Origin: Owenia fusiformis
Lineage: Eukaryota; Annelida; Polychaeta; Sabellida; Oweniidae
Length of the DNA stretch: 13,000 nucleotides
Direction: 5' to 3'
NCBI GenBank assembly: GCA_903813345.2
Contig: CAIIXF020000436.1
Span: 1 to 13,000 of the forward strand
The position numbers and the translations under genes were made by a program. The notes under the pieces are model-generated. The model had not been told where the DNA came from, made no database searches, and worked only from the letters and a program-made list of their open reading frames with translations. Of the stretch, positions 8,897-13,000 are shown piece by piece (the stretch's first letter is position 1; every line of letters starts with the position of its first letter).

Positions 8897-10491
8897 CTTC
8901 TTTTTCTTTCTTTCTTCTTCCTCCTAACAGATTTTCTCTCCAACTATAACATCTTACTTAATCCAACTTACATGGTTAACTAAAGACTGCATCCGGCTTT
9001 CTGGGAAATTATGTCAAATTTTTATCTAGGTCAAAGGTCAAGAACTAGGTCAAATCTTACATTTTCAACATTCTTCATCATATCTTCGTCAATATTCTTC
9101 GTAACTCCTTCATCTTTTTTTCATCGTGTAGCTTAGAAAAAGCCGAATCAAAGATATGACATCAGAATTTTGATTACTCTTACCGATTTTGAGATATGGC
9201 GTCCGGAAAGTAGGTCAGAACAAAAGTTCTCTAAATTCAACATGTGAGTTATGAAATAAGTGTAGAATGATCTCGGGAATCCGAATCCGCAAACCAAATT
9301 TGGATCAGACTTTCGGTTCGGAAGTTATGGCATTTTGAAAGCTCAAAAATCTCTAAATTTGGTGCCTATGTTAAGTCAATGGGAAAAAAGACTTTTTCGA
9401 AGTGTAAAATACAAGATATAGACTGAGTACAGCTAAACATAATGAATGCTTATAAAAGAAGGGGACCTCAAAAGCCAGTTAGTTTCAAAATTTGGACACC
9501 AAAATGCCTAGGTCAAAATCTAGGTCAAATTCATAGTTTTTCCTTATTTTTACGATTCTGACACTACACTTTAATGATTTAATTCAAAATTTTGTATACA
9601 GGTAGCAAAGAGTGTGCTAATAGTGTTAGCCTTTTGCCGTCAGAAAGGATTTCGACCCACTTTTGAGATATGGTGTCCGAAAAGTAGGTCAAAATAAAAA
9701 GTTCTCCAAATTTAACATATGAGCTATGAATTAAGGGTAGAATTTTACCAGGAATCCGAATCTGCAAACCAAATTTCAATCCGACTTTCGGTTCGGAAGT
9801 TATGGCGTTTTGAAAGCTCAAAAATCGCTAAATTTGGTGTCCCATGTTATGTCAATGAGAAAAAAGATTTTTTGAAGTGTAAAATACCAGATATAAACTG
9901 AGTACAGCTTAACATTCTGAAAGCCTATAAAAGAAGGGGACCTCGAAGGCTATCTAGCTTTAAAATTTGGACACCAAAATGCCTAGGTCAAAATCTAGGT
10001 CAAATTCATAGTTTTTCCTTATTTTTGCGATTCTGACACTACACTTTAATAATTTACTTCAAAATTATGTATACAGGTAGCAAAGAGTGTGCTTATAGTG
10101 TTAGCCTTCTGCCGTCAGAAAGTATTTTGACCCACTTTTGAGATATGGTGTCCGAAAAGTAGGTCAAAAAAAAAGTTCTCCAAATTTAACGTATGAGTTA
10201 TGGCTTAAGGGTAGAATTTTCTCAGGAATCAGAATCTGCAAACCAAATTTCGATCCAACTTCTGGTTAGATAGTTATAGCGGTTTGAAGTCTCGAAAAGT
10301 CGATATGATGATATTCCCATGTTAAGCCAATGGAGTCGAAGATAACATTCTTAAGAGTTGTCTAAATGTCTATATTCTAGCTGACTCAGCTTATTCTGAA
10401 TAACTCAGCTTACAAGTATTTGGATGACTCAGCTTAAAAAAAGTCTGAAATCTGGAGTCTTAAATTGAACTTGTTCAATTTACATGTCTAG
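8892..10491 (+). mobile_element. E4: Helitron-like element, head alpha/Y, tail alpha
   Basis: The first head module (8920-9055) matches E1 (CATGGTTAACTAA, ATCCGGCTTTCTGGG) with AGGTCA-A-AGGTCA at 9028-9040. The second module (about 9058-9145) is type Y, ending in TAGCTTAGAAAAA, as in E2 and E6. TTTGGAC anchors at 9491 and 9966 are 475 bp apart, so this element has the plain unit without the 134-bp duplication. The tail (about 10255-10380), with GTCGATATGATGATAT, matches E1. No gene is seen. Confidence 0.6.
10382..10436. repeat. Short TGACTCAGCTTA minisatellite in E4 tail
   Basis: Copies start at 10382, 10401 (TAACTCAGCTTA) and 10425. Order and linkers match the block in E1 at 4078-4131. Confidence 0.88.
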
Positions 10492-10496
10492 TTATT
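10450..10496 (+). other. 3' terminal module of E4
   Basis: AATCTGGAGTCT, the stem AAATTGAAC / GTTCAATTT with TT loop (10462-10481), the spacer ACATGT as in E1, CTAG (10488-10491), then TTATTATTATT. Confidence 0.75.
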
Positions 10497-11259
10497 ATTA
10501 TTTTTCTTTAAGAGTTTTTTCAATAACTATAAGGTATCCAGTAAAGATCATAATACAGTCTATTTAGGTTCAGTATCTAGTTGGTGGGAAATTGGGTCAA
10601 ATTTTTATCTAGGTCAAAGGTCAAGAACTAGGTCAAATCCAGTACTTTGTCACTTTTTTCGATTTTCTCGGTCGTCCTTCAATATTTTTGATCCGGGTTT
10701 TTTTCATCGTGTTCCTAATAAAAAAGTAGGTTAGGACATTGTCGATTTTATTTTTTGATATCTCTTACCGATTTTGAGATATGCCGTCCGGAAAGAAGGT
10801 CAGAACAAAAAGTTCTCCAAATTCAACATGCGAGTTATGGAATAAGTGTAGAATGATCTCAGGAATCTGAATCTGCAAACCAAATTTGGATCCGACTTCC
10901 GGTTCGGAAGTTATATCGTTTTAAAAGCTCAAAAATCGCTAAATTTGGTGCCCATGTTAAATCAATGGGAAAAAAAGATTTTTTTGAAGTGAAAAATACG
11001 AAATATAGACTGAGTTCAGCTTAATTTAATGAAAGCTTTTAAAAGAAGTGGACCTAAAAAGCCATCTAGCTTCAAAATTTGGACACAAAAATGCCTAGGT
11101 CAAAATCTAGGTCAAATTCAAAGGTTTTCCTTATTTTTGCGATTCTGACACTACACTTCAATAATATTCTTCGAAATTATGTATACATGTAGCCAAGAGT
11201 GTGCTAATAGTGTTAGCCTTTTGCCGTCAGAAAGTATTTTGACCCACTTTTGAGATATG

Positions 11260-11527
11260 GTGTCCGAAAAGTAGGTCAAAATAAAAAGTTCTCCAAATTT
11301 AACGTTTGAGTTATGAATTAAGAATAGAATTTTCTCAGAAATCCGAATCTGTAAACCAAATTTCGATCCGACTTCCGGTTCTGAAGTTATGGCGTGTCCA
11401 AAAAGTAGGTCAAAATAAAAATTCGCCAAATTTAATGAATGAGTTATGAATTAGGGGTAGAATTTTGTCAGGAATCCGAATCTTTAAATCAAATTTAGAT
11501 CCGACTTCCGGTTCGGAAGTTATGGCG
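11260..11527. repeat. 134-bp internal tandem duplication in E5
   Basis: GTGTCCGAAAAGTAGG at 11260 recurs as GTGTCCAAAAAGTAGG at 11394, 134 bp apart. Confidence 0.9.
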
Positions 11528-11605
11528 TTTTTAAATTTCGGAAAATCTATCTGATGGTATCCTGATAGAAAGTCAAGAGTAGAGAAGAAAATATTGAAAA
11601 ATTCA

Positions 11606-11837
11606 TCCATCCTTTCTATCTGATCCTATCCTATCCTATCCTTCCTTCGTATCCTTTCCTTACTATCCTCTCCTATCATATCCTTTCTTCCTATTCTGTT
11701 CTATCCTTCTTTCTTATTCTATCCTATCGTTCCTTCCCATTCTATCCTATCCTACCTTCCTGTTTTATCCATCCATCTTATTCTGGATGACTCAGCTTAT
11801 TCTGGATCACTCGGCTTATTTTAGATGACTGGGCTTA
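11606..11837. repeat. TCCTA pentanucleotide tract plus TGACTCAGCTTA-like repeats in E5 tail
   Basis: From about 11606 to 11776 the plus strand is almost purely pyrimidine plus A, built of CCTAT/TCCTA-type units with drift (TTCCT, ATCCT). It is followed by TGACTCAGCTTA at 11788 and degraded copies at 11807 and 11826. A strand-asymmetric pyrimidine tract of this kind can form unusual DNA structures, though nothing here shows that it does. Confidence 0.88.
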
Positions 11838-11848
11838 AAAAAGTCTGG

Positions 11849-11897
11849 ATCTGGAGTCTGAAATTGAACTTCGTTCAATTTCCCAAGTCTAGTTATT
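11849..11897 (+). other. 3' terminal module of E5
   Basis: ATCTGGAGTCT is followed by a longer stem, GAAATTGAAC / GTTCAATTTC with loop TTC (11860-11882), the spacer CCAAGT, CTAG (11889-11892) and TTATTA. The stem is 10 bp against 9 bp in E1-E4, and the loop differs. Confidence 0.75.
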
Positions 11898-12220
11898 AGA
11901 CTCCAGATTGAAAATCTGGAGTCTATTGTTCTCGTCAGTTTTCTTATTCTTCTTATTCTTATTAGACTCCAGATGAAATCTGGAGTCTATTGTTTTCGTC
12001 AGTTCTCTTATTCTTCTTATTATTCTTTTTATTATTCTTTTTATTAGACTCCAGATGTCAATCTGGAGTCTATTGTTTTTGCCAGTATTCTTATTCTTCT
12101 TCTTATTATTAGACTCCAGATTGAAAATCTGGAGTCTATTGCTTTTGCCAGTTTTCTTATTAGACTCCAGATGTCAATCTGGAGTCTATTGTTTTTGCCA
12201 GTATTCTTCTTTATTATTCT
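11893..12220. repeat. Hairpin array 3: five type-B hairpins
   Basis: Hairpins lie at 11898-11924 (12-bp stem, loop GAA), 11964-11988 (11 bp, GAA), 12046-12071 (11 bp, GTCA), 12111-12137 (12 bp, GAA) and 12162-12187 (11 bp, GTCA). The stem AGACTCCAGAT / ATCTGGAGTCT is unchanged in all five while the loop varies. Stems are followed by ATTGTTTTTGCCAG or ATTGTTTTCGTCAG, and linkers are TTATT/TTCTT mixtures of variable length. The first hairpin starts directly after the CTAG-TTATT end of E5. Confidence 0.93.
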
Positions 12221-13000
12221 TTAGACGATTTTTCTATAACTATAAGGTATCCAGTAAAGACCATTATACAGTTCATTTAGGTTCAGTATCTAGTTGGTGG
12301 GAAATTGGGTCAATTTTTTTATCTAGGTCAAAGGTCAAGAACTAGGTCAAATCTTACATTTTCAACCTTCTGTCCATTATCTTCGTTGTTATTTATCGAA
12401 ACGTCTTTGTCTTTTTTTCATCATGTAGCTTAGAAACAGCCCTTTCATGATGTGCCATCCATTTTTTGATTACTCTTACCAATTTTGAAATATGGCGTCC
12501 AGAAAGTAGGTCGAAATTAGAGGTTTTTCAAATTTAACATATGAGTTATGAACTAAGGGAAGAATTTCCCCAGGAATCCGAATCTGCAAACCAAATTTCG
12601 ATCCGACTTCCGGTTCGGAAGTTATGGCGTTTTAAAAGCTCAAAAATTTGGTGCCCATGTTAAGTCAATGGGAAAAAAGATTTTTTTGAAGTGAGAAATA
12701 CGAAATATAGACTGAGTTCAGCTTAATTTAATGAAAGCCTTCAAAAGAAGGGGACCTCAAAAGCCAGTTAGTTTCAAAATTTGGACACCAAAATGCCTAG
12801 GTCAAAATCTAGGTCAAATTCAAAGGTTTTCCTTATTTTTGCGATTCTGACACTACACTTCAATTATATTCTTCGAAATTGTGTATACATGTAGCCAAGA
12901 GTGTGCTAATAGTGTTAGCCTTTTGCCGTCAGAAAGTATTTTGACCCACTTTTGAGATATGGTGTCCGAAAAGTAGGTCAAAATAAAAAAATCCCCAAAT
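12221..13000 (+). mobile_element. E6: Helitron-like element, head gamma/Y, cut by window edge
   Basis: The first head module (12221-12353) matches E5, with AGGTCA-A-AGGTCA at 12325-12337. The second module (about 12354-12440) is type Y, as in E2 and E4. The first body unit contains the perfect palindrome ACTTCCGGTTCGGAAGT (12606-12622) and has lost a few bases (ATCGCTAA) found at the matching place in other units. One TTTGGAC anchor (12780) is present. The window ends inside the next unit, so tail and terminus are not seen. Confidence 0.58.

Larger units (their letters stand above)
10492..11892 (+). mobile_element. E5: Helitron-like element, head gamma/X, distinct tail
   Basis: The first head module (about 10503-10640) is a third type, with AACTATAAGGTATCCAGTAA and GTATCTAGTTGGTGGG, shared only with E6. 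It carries AGGTCA-A-AGGTCA at 10611-10623. The second module (about 10641-10730) is type X. There is one TTTGGAC anchor (11078), followed by the 134-bp duplication. The tail (11530-11610) is unlike the other tails and leads to a TCCTA-rich tract and three TGACTCAGCTTA-like copies. It is the shortest element of the train. No gene is seen. Confidence 0.6.

Noticed and set aside
466-13000. An autonomous Rep/helicase or transposase gene inside the train.
   Set aside because: No long open frame and no HUH, helicase or DDE motif is visible in any frame, so the elements are non-autonomous at best.

Overview
The window looks like a repeat-rich stretch of an animal genome, most plausibly an invertebrate. 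It is AT-rich, has no intact protein-coding gene, and carries a broken LINE-type reverse transcriptase and nested families of tandem repeats. The taxon cannot be fixed from the sequence. No rRNA, tRNA, CRISPR array or bacterial-style gene cluster is visible. Every longer open frame to the right of position 274 is a chance translation of repeat units.

Layout. Positions 1-274 hold the minus-strand start of a LINE reverse-transcriptase domain, cut off by the window's left edge and, on its other side, by a TTATT-rich array of GC-rich hairpins (271-466). From there to the end lies one head-to-tail train of seven related non-coding elements, named here E0 to E6: E0 466-2106, E1 2471-4186, E2 4187-7030, E3 7031-8891, E4 8892-10491, E5 10492-11892, E6 12221 to beyond the window. 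Two more hairpin arrays (2107-2470 and 11893-12220) sit between E0/E1 and E5/E6.

Shared plan of an element. A TTATT and pyrimidine-rich start leads into a head containing AGGTCA direct repeats. A body of tandem units follows: about 446 bp in E0, and about 476 bp in E1-E6 with an optional 134-bp internal duplication. E1-E5 then have a variable minisatellite. The element closes with a 7-10 bp stem with a 2-3 base loop, a 6-8 base spacer, and CTAG followed directly by TTATT. All six visible 3' ends obey this rule, although E0 uses a different stem sequence. A 3' hairpin before CTAG with a T-rich flank, inverted-repeat arms near the end and central tandem repeats resemble non-autonomous Helitron/Helentron elements (HINEs, the class of DINE-1 and probably the bivalve pearl elements). 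No Rep or helicase coding is present, so they would depend on enzymes supplied elsewhere. The class assignment is an inference.

Most unusual are the hairpin arrays, whose stems stay perfect while loops and even stem sequence change; the reuse of the hairpin arm next to the 3' terminus of the elements; and the mosaic inheritance of head modules. The first head module and the tail pair as alpha (E1, E4), beta (E2, E3) and gamma (E5, E6), while the second head module strictly alternates X, Y, X, Y, X, Y along the train. The switch point lies at the conserved AGGTCA cluster.
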